This document shows positions 54,687 to 63,760 of a DNA stretch of 64,000 nucleotides, one piece after another (position 1 is the stretch's first letter; each line of letters begins with the position of its first letter). Under the pieces are notes generated by a model. The model had not been told where the DNA came from. It worked only from the letters and a program-made list of their open reading frames with translations, and searched no databases. The DNA lies in assembly GCF_003402475.1 (NCBI RefSeq), contig NZ_BFAB01000003.1, positions 1-64,000 of the forward strand, written 5' to 3'. Origin of the DNA: Mycobacterium sp. MFM001. Its GTDB lineage: Bacteria > Actinomycetota > Actinomycetes > Mycobacteriales > Mycobacteriaceae. Position numbers and translations under genes: made by a program.

Positions 54687-55417
54687 TGGCCAAACCCTTT
54701 GACCCGCAGAAGGATTGCTCCGCATTCCGGGCAGCGCAGCACGTCGTCGTCGGCGGCCGTCGCGATCCGGGAGAGTTCCCCGCGGTCGATTTCGATCCGG
54801 CAGGCACCGCAGCGGCGGCCCTGCAGCGGCCCGGCACCCGGTCCGCCGCGGGCGCGCTGCCGTTCGTAGAGCGCGACCAGCTCGGGGTCCAGGGCCGCGG
54901 TCAGCTCGTCGCGCCGCGACGAGCGCTGCTGTCGGGTCTGGTCGATTTCGGCGAGCGCATTGTCGAGAGCCTGTTGCGCGGTGCTCAATTCGGCCTGCAG
55001 CCCGTCGATCGCGGCCAGTTCGGCGTCCTGCCGAGCTTGCAGTTCCTCGCGGCGCTCCATGACCTCCAGCAGCGAATCCTCCAAGCTGGACTGGCGCCGC
55101 TGCAGCGTTTCCAGTTCGTGCTGAAGCTCGGACAGTTGCTTGGCATCGGCCACCGATTGCAGCAGCGCGCGGTCGCGGTCTTCGCGCTGGCGCACGGCGT
55201 CGATCTCGGATTCGAATCGTGAGACCTGGGCGTCCAAGTCCTCCAGCGCGATTCGCAGCGCTGCCAGCCGGTCGTTGGCTGCGCCGTGGTCGGCCTGTAT
55301 CCGCTCGTAGTCCTGCTGTTCGGGCAGATGACCGGCCCGATGCGTCAGGCGAGCCAGCTCGGCATCCAGCTCGGCCAACTCGAGCAGCGAACGCTGCTGG
55401 GCTACTGCGGCTTTCAC
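54683..55417 (-). CDS. coiled-coil zinc ribbon protein, Rv2229c-like
   Basis: 244 residues from GTG 55417 ([24 protein letters not shown]). A long coiled coil covers about 1-190 ([30 protein letters not shown]), then a C-terminal zinc ribbon with CGACRIEI and CPECGAILL (four cysteines), as in DUF164/CdsZ-like proteins. Likely binds nucleic acid or RNA; function unproven. Four-base overlaps on both sides place it in the middle of the cobC-nif3-rnh operon. Confidence 0.9.
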   Translation of the reverse strand: MKAAVAQQRSLLELAELDAELARLTHRAGHLPEQQDYERIQADHGAANDRLAALRIALEDLDAQVSRFESEIDAVRQREDRDRALLQSVADAKQLSELQHELETLQRRQSSLEDSLLEVMERREELQARQDAELAAIDGLQAELSTAQQALDNALAEIDQTRQQRSSRRDELTAALDPELVALYERQRARGGPGAGPLQGRRCGACRIEIDRGELSRIATAADDDVLRCPECGAILLRVKGFGQ

Positions 55418-56553
55418 GTGTGTTGGCCTCCGGCGGTGTTGTCGACGTTCCAGGGATCGGTGCGGACGGGGCACACCCGTACCCGCAAAGCAGTGCCAAA
55501 TGCCGACCGCAAGACCTCGGCGGCCTGGTCGCACCACGGGTATTCGCTGGCCCAGTGCGCGACGTCGATCAGCGCGACGTCAGAGGCGCGGCGGTGTTCG
55601 TCGGCCGGATGGTGGCGCAGGTCGGCGGTGACATACGCCTGCACACCGGCCCTCGCCACCGCGTCCAGCAACGAGTCGCCGGCGCCGCCGCAGACCGCGA
55701 CCCGCGACACCGGCATATCGGGATCACCGGCGGCGCGCACTCCCCACGACGTCTTCGGCAAGCCCGCGTTGACGCGAGAGACGAAGTCGCGCAACGGTTC
55801 CGGCTGCAGCAGCGTGCCGATGCGGCCCAACCCGACATCGGTGGGCGTTGCCGCCAGCACGAAGATGTCGAACGCCGGCTCCTCGTAGGGATGGGCGGCG
55901 CGCATGGCGGCGAGCACCTCGCGGCGTGCCCGCGCCGGCGCGACAACCTCCACCCGGTCCTCGACCACCCGCTCGACGGCGCCCACGCTGCCGATGGCAG
56001 GCGTCGCCGCGTCGCCCGGCAGGAACTGGCCGGTGCCCGTGACGCTCCAACTACATTGCGAATACTCGCCGATGACGCCGGCGCCCGCCGCAAAGACCGC
56101 ACCTCGCACCGCGTCCGCGTTTTCCGGTGGCACGAAGATCACCCACTTGTCCAGATCGGTCGCCGCGGGCAGCGGCTCCAACACCGCTTCGACGGACAGC
56201 CCGAGCGCCTGCGCCAGCGCGTCGGACACGCCCGGCGACGCCGAGTCGGCGTTGGTGTGCGCCGTGAAAAGCGAACGGCCGGACCGGATCAGCCGGTGTA
56301 TCAGCGCGCCCTTTGCGGTGCTGGCCGCGACGGTGTCCACGCCGCGCAGCAGCAGCGGATGATGGGCCAGCAGCAGGCCACCGTCGGGAACCTCGTCGAC
56401 CACGGCGGTGGTGGCGTCGACCGCCACCGTCACCGACTCCACGGCATCGTCGGGGTCGCCGCACACCAGCCCCACCGAATCCCACGACTGGGCAAGCCGC
56501 GGCGGGTACGCCTCGTCGAGCACGCCGATCACGTCGGCAAGTCGGACGCTCAC
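55414..56553 (-). CDS. Nif3-like dinuclear metal centre hexameric protein
   Basis: 379 residues from GTG 56553, the same length as Rv2230c. Nif3/YbgI/DUF34 fold: [22 protein letters not shown] with paired metal histidines, [20 protein letters not shown], an inserted PII-like middle domain (about 125-235), and a C-terminal [13 protein letters not shown] with the second metal set. Implicated in GTP cyclohydrolase-like chemistry in some bacteria; role here unknown. Confidence 0.93.
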   Translation of the reverse strand: MSVRLADVIGVLDEAYPPRLAQSWDSVGLVCGDPDDAVESVTVAVDATTAVVDEVPDGGLLLAHHPLLLRGVDTVAASTAKGALIHRLIRSGRSLFTAHTNADSASPGVSDALAQALGLSVEAVLEPLPAATDLDKWVIFVPPENADAVRGAVFAAGAGVIGEYSQCSWSVTGTGQFLPGDAATPAIGSVGAVERVVEDRVEVVAPARARREVLAAMRAAHPYEEPAFDIFVLAATPTDVGLGRIGTLLQPEPLRDFVSRVNAGLPKTSWGVRAAGDPDMPVSRVAVCGGAGDSLLDAVARAGVQAYVTADLRHHPADEHRRASDVALIDVAHWASEYPWCDQAAEVLRSAFGTALRVRVCPVRTDPWNVDNTAGGQHT

Positions 56554-57581
56554 GGCAACACCTCGGCAAGAGCCTCGATGAGCACCGGCCACTCGGGGCG
56601 CACCGCGGCCCGCAGGTAGCACCCGTCCAGCCCAACGAACGTGTCGCAGCGCCGAACGGCAATCCCTTTGGCGTGCAATTGCTTTCGCATTAATTCGGCA
56701 TCCGGCACGGTGAACAGCACAAACGGCGCGCGACCGTCGACCACTTCGAGGCCCAACGAAACCAGCCCCGCTACCATCTCCGCCCGCAGCCCTGCCAGCC
56801 GCGCGGCGCCCGCTGCGGCCTCGGCCACCGCCTCGGGCGCACAACACGCCGCGATCGCCGCCAACTGCAGCGTGCCCAGCGGCCAGTGCGGCCGCGAACA
56901 GCCCAGCCGCGCAAGCACCTCGGGCGCGCCCAGCGCATAGCCCACCCGCAGCCCCGCCAACGACCAGCTCTTGGTCAGGCTGCGCAGCACCAGCACGTCG
57001 GGCAGCGAGTCACCGGCCAGCGACTCCGGTTCGCCGGCAATCGAATCGGCGAACGCCTCGTCCACCACCACGATCCGGCCCGGCCTGCGCAGCGCAAGGA
57101 TCTGCTCACGCGCGTGCAACACCGCAGTCGGATTGGTCGGGTTGCCCACCACGACCAGATCGGCCTCGTCGGGCACCTCTATCCCGGCCAGCCTGAACGG
57201 CGGCTCGAGCACCACATGCCGCACCGGAATACCTGCGCCGGTCAGAGTCACCTGCGGTTCGGTGAACGACGGCGCAACGATCGCGGCCAGCCGCGGTCGC
57301 AAGTTCGGCAGCAGCGCGAATCCCTCGGCCGCGCCGGCCAGCAACATCACCTCATCGTCGGACCGGTGGTGGCGGGCAGCGACGGCCCGAACCGCCGCGC
57401 GCTCGTCGGCAGCCGCCGGGTAGCCGGCCAGATCCGGCAGGCGGGCGGCCAGCCGCTCGACCAGCCACTGCGGCGGTCGGATGTCGCGGACATTGACGGC
57501 GAAGTCGAGCATCCCGGGTTCGGCGGCCTGATCGCCGTGGTAGCGCCCCGCCGCCAGCGGGGTCGGGTCCGGACTCGCCAC
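56550..57581 (-). CDS. cobC: Rv2231c-family PLP aminotransferase CobC (threonine-phosphate decarboxylase-like)
   Basis: 343 residues from GTG 57581; the frame is open further but without conserved sequence. Fold-type I aminotransferase: [14 protein letters not shown] near the start, [35 protein letters not shown] with the PLP aspartate, and [22 protein letters not shown] with the PLP lysine. Would provide (R)-1-amino-2-propanol phosphate for cobalamin. GTGA overlap with nif3; divergent from ptkA by 60 bases. Confidence 0.9.
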   Translation of the reverse strand: MASPDPTPLAAGRYHGDQAAEPGMLDFAVNVRDIRPPQWLVERLAARLPDLAGYPAAADERAAVRAVAARHHRSDDEVMLLAGAAEGFALLPNLRPRLAAIVAPSFTEPQVTLTGAGIPVRHVVLEPPFRLAGIEVPDEADLVVVGNPTNPTAVLHAREQILALRRPGRIVVVDEAFADSIAGEPESLAGDSLPDVLVLRSLTKSWSLAGLRVGYALGAPEVLARLGCSRPHWPLGTLQLAAIAACCAPEAVAEAAAGAARLAGLRAEMVAGLVSLGLEVVDGRAPFVLFTVPDAELMRKQLHAKGIAVRRCDTFVGLDGCYLRAAVRPEWPVLIEALAEVLP

Positions 57582-57641
57582 CCTTGAAACACTAACGGTC
57601 CTGCCGACGGTGCAGGTGAGCACGTCGGAGACAATGGGACC

Positions 57642-58289
57642 GTGCCAGCCAGCCCTCCCCACATGGTGATCTTCGACCTCGACGGGACGCTCACTGATTC
57701 CGCGGCCGGGATCGTGTCCAGCTTCCGCCACGCGCTGCGCCATGTCGGCGCGGCGGTGCCCGACGGCGACCTGGCCGGCCGGATCGTCGGCCCGCCGATG
57801 CACCACACCCTGGCCGGCATGGGGCTCGGCGAGCACACCGACGCCGCGATCGCGGCCTACCGCGCCGACTACACCGCCCGCGGCTGGGCGATGAACAGCG
57901 TGTTCGACGGGATGGTGCCGCTGTTGGCGGACCTGCGCGCCGCCGGCGTGCGGCTGGCGGTCGCCACCTCTAAGGCCGAGCCGACGGCGCGACGCATCCT
58001 GGCCCACTTCGGGCTAGACGGGCATTTCGAGGTCGTCGCCGGTGCCAGCGTCGACGGCTCGCGCAGCAGCAAGGCCGACGTGCTGGCTCATGCGCTGGCG
58101 CAGCTGGCGCCGCTGCCGGAGCGGGTGCTGATGGTCGGCGACCGGGTGCACGACGTCGACGGCGCCGCCGCGCACGGCATCGACGCGGTGGTGGTCGGCT
58201 GGGGCTACGGCCAGGCCGACTTCGCCGACGACGCCGATGTGCCGCGCGTTGCGACCGTGGCCGAATTGCGGAGGGCGCTGGGTGTCTGA
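57642..58289 (+). CDS. ptkA: HAD-superfamily protein PtkA (tyrosine kinase-associated)
   Basis: 215 residues from GTG 57642. HAD motif I VIFDLDGTLTDS, motif II ATSKAEPTARRIL, lysine SKADVLAHAL and motif III MVGDRVHDVDGA. In M. tuberculosis PtkA is reported to phosphorylate PtpA and has a disordered N-terminal extension of about 80 residues. That extension is missing here: the frame is blocked by a TGA at 57585-57587 and has no earlier start. Overlaps ptpA by 8 bases. Confidence 0.92.
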   Translation: MPASPPHMVIFDLDGTLTDSAAGIVSSFRHALRHVGAAVPDGDLAGRIVGPPMHHTLAGMGLGEHTDAAIAAYRADYTARGWAMNSVFDGMVPLLADLRAAGVRLAVATSKAEPTARRILAHFGLDGHFEVVAGASVDGSRSSKADVLAHALAQLAPLPERVLMVGDRVHDVDGAAAHGIDAVVVGWGYGQADFADDADVPRVATVAELRRALGV

Positions 58290-58770
58290 CCGGCGGCTGC
58301 ACATCACGTTCGTGTGCACCGGCAACATCTGCCGGTCACCGATGGCGGAAAAGATGTTCGCCCACCAGATCACCCAGCGCGGCCTGAACGACGTCGTGCG
58401 GGTCACCAGTGCGGGTACCGCCGGGTGGCATATCGGCAAGGCCGCCGACGAGCGGACCAACCGCGTGCTGCGTGCCCACGGCTACCCCACCGACCACTGC
58501 GCCGCCCAGGTCGACCTCGACCACCTCAACGCCGACCTGGTGGTGGCGCTGGCCCGTAATCATGTGTGGCCGTTACGGCAATTGGGCGTCGACGCGGGCC
58601 GGATCCGCATGCTGCGGTCGTTCGACCCGCGTTCGGGTGCCTACGCCCTCGACGTCGACGACCCCTATTACGGCGACCACGACGACTTCGAGGCGGCGTT
58701 CGTCGCCATCGAGGCCGCCCTCCCTGGCCTGCACAAGTGGGTCGACGAGCAACTGAACGGCCAGCAATGA
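58282..58770 (+). CDS. ptpA: low-molecular-weight protein tyrosine phosphatase PtpA
   Basis: 162 residues from GTG 58282. P-loop VCTGNICRS with nucleophile Cys12 and the Arg18, and general acid in DVDDPYYGDHDDF near residue 126. In M. tuberculosis PtpA is secreted and blocks phagosome acidification. Preceded by ptkA and followed by SURF1, whose start overlaps its stop. Confidence 0.96.
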   Translation: MSDRRLHITFVCTGNICRSPMAEKMFAHQITQRGLNDVVRVTSAGTAGWHIGKAADERTNRVLRAHGYPTDHCAAQVDLDHLNADLVVALARNHVWPLRQLGVDAGRIRMLRSFDPRSGAYALDVDDPYYGDHDDFEAAFVAIEAALPGLHKWVDEQLNGQQ

Positions 58771-59579
58771 TGCGACGGCTGGGGTTTCTGTTGCGGCCGG
58801 GATGGCTGGCGCTGGCGGTGGTGGTGATCGCGTTCACCTATCTGTGTTTCACCGTGCTCGCGCCGTGGCAGCTGGGCAAGAACACCAAGACGTCGCGGGA
58901 GAACAAGCAGATCGAGCAGTCGCTGAGCACGGACCCGGTTCCGGTGAAAACCCTCTTGCCGCAGCAGGATTCGTCGGCGCCGCAGGCGCAGTGGCAACGG
59001 GTGACCGCGACCGGGCATTACCTGCCGGACGTGCAGGTGCTGGCCAGGTTGCGGGTGGTCGCCGGCGATCCGGCGTTCGAGGTCCTGGCGCCGTTCGTCG
59101 TCGACGGCGGTCCCACCGTGCTGGTCGACCGCGGCTACGTGCGGCCCGAGCAGGGTTCACGGGTGCCGCCGATCCCCCCGCCGCCTGCCGAGACGGTGAG
59201 CATCACCGCGCGGCTGCGCGACTCGGAGCCACCGGTGGCGGGTAAGGAACCGTTCGCCAAAGACGGTGTGCGACAGGTGTATTCCATCGACGTCGAGCAG
59301 ATAGCGACGCTGACCGGGGTGCCGCTGGCCGGGTCGTATCTGCAGCTGGTGGACAACCAGCCCGGCGGGCTCGGCGTGCTCGGGGTGCCACATCTGGACG
59401 CTGGGCCGTTCTTGTCGTATGGCATCCAATGGATCTCGTTCGGCATCGCTGCGCCGATCCTGTTGGGCTACTTCGTCTACGCCGAGATCCGCGCGCGCCG
59501 CGCCGAAAAAGCGGCATCGGAGCAGGCGCCGAAGACCGTCGAGGAGAAGCTCAGCGACCGCTACGGGCGGCGGCGATAA
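58767..59579 (+). CDS. SURF1-family cytochrome oxidase biogenesis protein
   Basis: 270 residues from ATG 58767 (ATG 58770 is next). Two membrane helices frame the protein: GWLALAVVVIAFTYLCFTVLAPWQLG at the N-terminus and GIQWISFGIAAPILLGYFVYAEI at the C-terminus. The middle has ATGHYLPDVQVLARLR and VLVDRGYVRP, the family pattern. Helps assemble haem a in oxidase subunit I; the other oxidase genes are at 1.3-8.9 kb. Tail overlaps cobD by 29 bases. Confidence 0.93.
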   Translation: MMRRLGFLLRPGWLALAVVVIAFTYLCFTVLAPWQLGKNTKTSRENKQIEQSLSTDPVPVKTLLPQQDSSAPQAQWQRVTATGHYLPDVQVLARLRVVAGDPAFEVLAPFVVDGGPTVLVDRGYVRPEQGSRVPPIPPPPAETVSITARLRDSEPPVAGKEPFAKDGVRQVYSIDVEQIATLTGVPLAGSYLQLVDNQPGGLGVLGVPHLDAGPFLSYGIQWISFGIAAPILLGYFVYAEIRARRAEKAASEQAPKTVEEKLSDRYGRRR

Positions 59580-60489
59580 CCAACGCGCAAGCCGCGAACT
59601 GCACCACTCGCGACAGCTGCACCGCGCGGCGCAGGTCGGCCACCGTCGGCGCCGGCCCCTCGCCGAGGGTGGGCCGGATCTGCAGCCCGTATTGGTAGTG
59701 CGTGGGCCCGCCGAGGCGCACGCCCAGTGCCCCGGCGAACGCCGCCTCGACGACGCCGGCGTTCGGACTGGGATGCCGGGCGGCGTCGCGGTGCCACGCC
59801 CGCAGCGCCGGCGAAGGTGAGCCGCCGACGGCCGGTGCGCACGCCGCCACCAGCACCGCGGTCGCCCGCGCGGCCACATAGTTGGCCGCGTCGTCCAAAC
59901 GTGCTGCGACCCAACCGAATCGGGCATAGCGCGGCGAGCGATGGCCGATCATCGAGTCCAGCGTGTTGATCCCGCGGTACACCAGCGCGCCGGGAACCCC
60001 GCCAATGGCGGCCCACAGCAGCGGCGCCACCTGCGCATCGGAGGTGTTCTCGGCGACCGACTCCACCGCCGCGCGGGCCAACCCGTCGGCGTCGAGCAGC
60101 TCCGGGTCGCGGCCACACAGCGACGGCAACAGCCGTCGGGCCCCGCCAATGTCGTCGCGGCTCAACAGCTCCGACATCGCCGATCCGGTGCGTGCGAGCG
60201 ACGTGCCGCCCAGCGACATCCAGGTGGCCGCCCCGGTTACCGCAACGAACCACAGCGGACCCCGCCGCCCGGCCCAGCGCTGCGCCGTCGCACCGAGCAG
60301 GCCCAGCGCCCCGATCAGCACGCCCACATGCAGCGCGCCCGCAACCCGAGAATCGCGGTAGGTGGACCGCTCCAGCGCCGCGGCCACTGCGCCGAACCCA
60401 GCGACCGGATGACCGCGCCGCGGGTCGCCGAACACCACATCTGCCAGGTAGCCGGCCAGCACACCGACGAGCCGGGTCCGCCCAAACAC
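59551..60489 (-). CDS. cobD: adenosylcobinamide-phosphate synthase CobD/CbiB
   Basis: 312 residues from GTG 60489. Integral membrane enzyme joining aminopropanol (phosphate) to adenosylcobyric acid. Family blocks: [68 protein letters not shown] and [21 protein letters not shown]. Works between the aminotransferase CobC and CobU. Confidence 0.94.
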   Translation of the reverse strand: MFGRTRLVGVLAGYLADVVFGDPRRGHPVAGFGAVAAALERSTYRDSRVAGALHVGVLIGALGLLGATAQRWAGRRGPLWFVAVTGAATWMSLGGTSLARTGSAMSELLSRDDIGGARRLLPSLCGRDPELLDADGLARAAVESVAENTSDAQVAPLLWAAIGGVPGALVYRGINTLDSMIGHRSPRYARFGWVAARLDDAANYVAARATAVLVAACAPAVGGSPSPALRAWHRDAARHPSPNAGVVEAAFAGALGVRLGGPTHYQYGLQIRPTLGEGPAPTVADLRRAVQLSRVVQFAACALVIAAARSGR

Positions 60490-60524
60490 CCCGGCAGCCT
60501 CTCACACGTGGTCTACTCGGGTTC

Positions 60525-61331
60525 ATGAAGCGATCCGGTGTCGCCGACCTGCTGAACCCCGCCGCCCTGCTGCTGCCCGCCGCGAACGTGATCATGCAGC
60601 TGTCGTTGCCCGGCGTCGGCTACGGCGTCCTGGAAAGCCCGGTGGACAGCGGCAACGTCTACAAGCACCCGTTCAAGAGGGCCCGCACCACCGGAACGTA
60701 TCTCGCCGTCGCCACCATCGGCACGGAACAAGACCGGGAGCTGATCCGCGCGGCCGTCGACACCGCGCATCGGCAGGTGCGCTCCCGACCGTCAAGCCCA
60801 GTGTCCTACAACGCTTTTGATCCGCGGCTGCAGCTGTGGGTGGCCGCCTGCCTGTACCGCTACTTCGTCGATCAGCACGAGTTCTTGCACGGCCCGCTCG
60901 ACGACGCCAGCGCCGACGCCGTCTATCAAGACGCCAAGCGGCTGGGCACCACGCTGCAGGTGCGCGACGGCATGTGGCCGCCGGACCGAGTCGCGTTCGA
61001 CGAGTACTGGAAGCGCACCCTCGACGAGCTGCACATCGATCCGCCGGTCCGCGAGCACCTTCACGGAGTGGCGTCGATGGTGTTCCTGCCCTGGCCGCTG
61101 CGCACGCTGGGCCGTTTCAACTTGTTCGCAACGACAGGTTTCCTGCCCCCGGAGTTCCGGGCGATGATGCGGCTGGACTGGTCGCAATCCCAGCAGCGAC
61201 GCTTCGAGTGGCTGCTATCCGCGCTACGGGTGGCCGACGGGCTGATCCCGCACCCGGTATGGATATTCGGCTATCGGCTTTATCTGTGGGACATGCGATT
61301 CCGCGCGCGGCGCGGCTGGCGAATCGTGTAG
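60525..61331 (+). CDS. oxygenase MpaB-family protein (DUF2236), Rv2237-like
   Basis: 268 residues from ATG 60525. Mostly helical; conserved [38 protein letters not shown] and [31 protein letters not shown] are typical of MpaB/Lcp-like proteins, which bind haem through a histidine (likely one of the HEFLH pair). Activity unknown. Divergent from cobD; convergent with the small membrane gene. Confidence 0.85.
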   Translation: MKRSGVADLLNPAALLLPAANVIMQLSLPGVGYGVLESPVDSGNVYKHPFKRARTTGTYLAVATIGTEQDRELIRAAVDTAHRQVRSRPSSPVSYNAFDPRLQLWVAACLYRYFVDQHEFLHGPLDDASADAVYQDAKRLGTTLQVRDGMWPPDRVAFDEYWKRTLDELHIDPPVREHLHGVASMVFLPWPLRTLGRFNLFATTGFLPPEFRAMMRLDWSQSQQRRFEWLLSALRVADGLIPHPVWIFGYRLYLWDMRFRARRGWRIV

Positions 61332-61334
61332 CGG

Positions 61335-61478
61335 TTAGCCGAACATCACGAGCAGCACCATGGCGATCATGCACAGCACTGCCGTCCAAAACCACGGCTG
61401 CAGAAGGATGCGCTCGTTGGTTTCTTCGGTCTTGCGGGGACGGGACGTCGTACGTTCGGGCGTCAACTGCGAAGTCAT
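61335..61478 (-). CDS. 47-residue single-pass membrane protein
   Basis: ATG 61478 to TAA 61335-61337. A polar, basic N-terminus (MTSQLTPERTTSRPRKTEE), then PWFWTAVLCMIAMVLLVMFG as a membrane helix at about 29-47. It begins after an intergenic gap and ends 3 bases from the MpaB-like stop, filling the space neatly; codon third positions are G/C rich. Position matches Rv2237A. Function unknown. Confidence 0.7.
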   Translation of the reverse strand: MTSQLTPERTTSRPRKTEETNERILLQPWFWTAVLCMIAMVLLVMFG

Positions 61479-61523
61479 ACTAACTATCGTGACCGATTAG
61501 CCGACCTTAGTAAATGTGTTGCT

Positions 61524-61556
61524 GACCTCATCGTTCTGGGTTTGAGACCCAGGTCA
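61524..61556. promoter_or_regulatory. nested inverted repeats upstream of the VOC gene
   Basis: CTGGGT (61536-61541) and ACCCAG (61547-61552) form a 6-bp stem with a 5-base loop; TGACCT at 61523-61528 and AGGTCA at 61551-61556 form an alternative outer pair. The two pairs share bases, so they are alternatives. Located 27 bases before the ATG. Could be an operator or leader hairpin. Confidence 0.4.
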
Positions 61557-61582
61557 CATTTCCGAAAAGAGAGGCGGACCAG

Positions 61583-61990
61583 ATGGCATTCCCTGCGCTC
61601 AACCACGTCGCAATCACCGTGCGCGACATCGAGGTCAGCGGCCCCTGGTACCGCCAACTATTCGGCACCGACCCGGTGCTCGACGAGCACACCGACGGCG
61701 GCTTCCGGCATCTGGTGTGGATGCTCGAAGGGGGCACGCTGTTCGGTGTCCATCAACACGAGCGTTCGGCTCCGGACGAGCGATTCAGCGAATTCCGCGT
61801 CGGCCTCGACCATGTCGGCTTCGGCTGCGCCAACCGCGCCGAGCTGGAGACGTGGCTGACCCGGCTGAACGAACTCGGCGCCCACCACGGCGGCATTGTG
61901 GACGCCGGCTACGGCTCGGGCCTGAGCTTTCGCGACCCGGACGGGATCGCGCTGGAGTTCTTCGCCCCGCCGGGCGCAGTGAAGGGGTAG
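61583..61990 (+). CDS. VOC-family (glyoxalase/dioxygenase fold) protein
   Basis: 135 residues from ATG 61583, preceded by a GAGAGGCGG stretch. Paired beta-alpha-beta modules: NHVAITVRDIEVSGPWYRQLFG, GLDHVGFGCANRAELETWL and SFRDPDGIALEFFAPPG with the metal-type His and Glu. Substrate unknown. Absent at this locus in M. tuberculosis. Confidence 0.88.
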   Translation: MAFPALNHVAITVRDIEVSGPWYRQLFGTDPVLDEHTDGGFRHLVWMLEGGTLFGVHQHERSAPDERFSEFRVGLDHVGFGCANRAELETWLTRLNELGAHHGGIVDAGYGSGLSFRDPDGIALEFFAPPGAVKG

Positions 61991-62015
61991 CCCGCTGGCA
62001 CGCCAAGATGAGGCC

Positions 62016-62714
62016 GTGGATCCCAGGCTGACGATGCGGGTGGAGGGACATCGGCGGATTCCGGTACTGGTATGGCGATTCGGCGAGCCGCGACTATGCA
62101 TCTCGTCAGGCCCGCTCGGCGGCGGCATCGGCCCCCGGGACTGGTTGGTCAACGCAACGGTCGCTTTGGATTACGACCGGCTGGATCCCGACCGTCACCT
62201 GACCGAGATCGGCGCCGCGCTGGGCCTTCGCGGCACCGGCTGCGGTCTGCTCACCGCGGTCGACGTGACCCGCCACCACGTCGCCACCGACGGCGGCGTG
62301 CACGTGGCGGCCACCGTCGGGCTGTCCAGTCCGGCGTGGGCGGCGGCTCCCGACGGGCACTTCCGGCGCGAGGAGACCGCGAGCTACCGGCCGGGCACGA
62401 TCAACGTCGTCGTGGCCGTTCCGACAAGGCTTTCCGAGGCGGCCCTCGTCAACGCCGTGGCAACCGCGACGGAAGCAAAGGTGCAGGCGCTGCACGACGC
62501 CGGGATACGCGCCACTGGAACGGCTTCCGACGCTATCGTCGTGCACTGTCCGACGGACGGGATCGCGGAGACCTATGGCGGGCCGCGCTCGGCGGTCGGC
62601 GCCCGGATCGCGCGAGCAGTGCATGCCGTCGTGCTCGCCGGCAGCCGATCCTGGATCTCGGGTCAGAACGGGGTGGGCGCGGACGGGATCGAACCGCCGA
62701 CCGCTGGTGTGTAA
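62016..62714 (+). CDS. cbiZ: adenosylcobinamide amidohydrolase CbiZ
   Basis: 232 residues from GTG 62016. CbiZ family pattern: LCISSGPLGGGIGPRDWLVNATVALDYDRLDPDRHL, GCGLLTAVDV and YRPGTINVVVAVPTRLSEAALVNAVATATEAKVQAL, then DAIVVHCPTDG. Converts adenosylcobinamide (or pseudo-B12) to adenosylcobyric acid so that CobD can rebuild the nucleotide loop: a salvage function. The last 14 codons run antisense through the tRNA-Val gene (GADGIEPPTAG), so the natural C-terminus was probably lost or extended. Confidence 0.85.
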   Translation: MDPRLTMRVEGHRRIPVLVWRFGEPRLCISSGPLGGGIGPRDWLVNATVALDYDRLDPDRHLTEIGAALGLRGTGCGLLTAVDVTRHHVATDGGVHVAATVGLSSPAWAAAPDGHFRREETASYRPGTINVVVAVPTRLSEAALVNAVATATEAKVQALHDAGIRATGTASDAIVVHCPTDGIAETYGGPRSAVGARIARAVHAVVLAGSRSWISGQNGVGADGIEPPTAGV

Positions 62715-62745
62715 AACCAGAGCTCTACCACTGAGCTACGCGCCC
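62674..62745 (-). tRNA. tRNA-Val (anticodon TAC)
   Basis: On the minus strand the acceptor arms GGGCGCG and CGCGCCC pair, the D arm reads GCTCAGTGGTAGAGC, the anticodon stem-loop is CTGGT-TTTACAC-ACCAG with anticodon TAC, and the T arm has GGTTCGATCC. 72 nt with discriminator A; CCA is not encoded in full. Reads GUA. Confidence 0.96.
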
Positions 62746-62807
62746 GTGCCGCGACAGGCTACACGGCTGCGCGAGCCGCGCCCAAACGCCGGCGATCGCT
62801 ACGATCC

Positions 62808-63269
62808 TCACGCCTTCAGTGCTGCCAGCGCGTCGGTCCACAGCCGCTGATCGCGGGACTCGCCGGGCTGCTTCATCTCGGCGAACCGGATGACGCCGGA
62901 CCGGTCGATCACGAAGGTGCCCCGGTTGGAATAGCCGGCGTTTTCGTTGAACACGCCGTAGGCCTGGCTGACCGCGCCGTGCGGCCAGAAGTCCGACAAC
63001 ACCGGGAACAGGAAACCGCTTCCGGCGGCCCACACCTTGTGGGTGGGCGGCGGGCCGACCGAGATCGCCAGCGCCACACTGTCGTCGTTCTCGAAGTCGG
63101 GCAGGTGATCACGCAGCTGGTCGAGCTCGCCCTGGCAGATCCCGGTGAACGCCAGCGGGAAGAACACCAGCAGCACGTTCTTGTCGCCGCGGTAGTTCGA
63201 CAGGGTGACCGGCTGCTGGTTCTGGTCGCGCAGGGTGAAGTCGGGCGCCTCGGTTCCGACGCTCAGCAT
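62808..63269 (-). CDS. ahpE: one-cysteine peroxiredoxin AhpE
   Basis: 153 residues, same as M. tuberculosis AhpE. Peroxidatic Cys45 in PLAFTGICQGELD, preceded by the DFTLRDQNQQPVTLSNYRG core; no resolving cysteine elsewhere. Reduces peroxides, including fatty-acid hydroperoxides. ATG 63269 overlaps the upstream stop (TGATG), so it is co-translated with the DUF3052 gene. Confidence 0.96.
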   Translation of the reverse strand: MLSVGTEAPDFTLRDQNQQPVTLSNYRGDKNVLLVFFPLAFTGICQGELDQLRDHLPDFENDDSVALAISVGPPPTHKVWAAGSGFLFPVLSDFWPHGAVSQAYGVFNENAGYSNRGTFVIDRSGVIRFAEMKQPGESRDQRLWTDALAALKA

Positions 63270-63691
63270 CAGCGCCGCCCAGCCCGCGACTTGGGCTGCA
63301 CCAACCGGCTGGCGCTCCAATCCCCCAGGCTCACCGACGACGTCGGCATCAGGCCGGCGGTGGGCGCCGACTCGGCGATCTCGGCGGGCAGCACATGACC
63401 GGGTCGGCCGGTCTTGGGGGTCAACACCCAGATGACGCCGTCGTCGGCCAGCGGGGTGATGGCGTCCATCAGGGTATCCACCAGATCTCCGTCGCCGTCG
63501 CGCCACCACAACAGCACGACGTCGACTACCTCGTCGGTGTCTTCGTCGAGCAGTTCGCTGCCGCAGGCTTCCTCGACGTCGGCGCGGATGTCGTCGTCGG
63601 TGTCCTCATCCCAGCCCCACTCCTGGACAACCTGACCTTTCTGGATGCCCAGTTTGCGGGCGTAGCTCGGGGCGTCGTCCGCCGCCACCAC
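63269..63691 (-). CDS. DUF3052 protein, Rv2239c-like
   Basis: 140 residues from GTG 63691, with AAGGAGG upstream. Acidic small protein: KLGIQKGQVVQEWGWDEDTDDDIRADVEEACGSEL, VVLLWWRDGDGDLVDTLMDAITPLADDGVIWVLTPKTGRPGHV. Such proteins are common in actinobacteria and some relate to the ArnA-like RNA/PadR region, but no function is assigned. Coupled to ahpE. Confidence 0.9.
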   Translation of the reverse strand: MVAADDAPSYARKLGIQKGQVVQEWGWDEDTDDDIRADVEEACGSELLDEDTDEVVDVVLLWWRDGDGDLVDTLMDAITPLADDGVIWVLTPKTGRPGHVLPAEIAESAPTAGLMPTSSVSLGDWSASRLVQPKSRAGRR

Positions 63692-63760
63692 CGTGCGCCT
63701 CCTTAGTCTTGTGCACCAACACGCCGTGCGATGGGCACTATCGTTGCACAGCAGTCGGCG

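Noticed and set aside
62575-62850. Short plus-strand frame with RTGSNRRPLVCKTRAL
   Set aside because: A classic artefact of translating across a tRNA gene; the tRNA-Val structure is complete.
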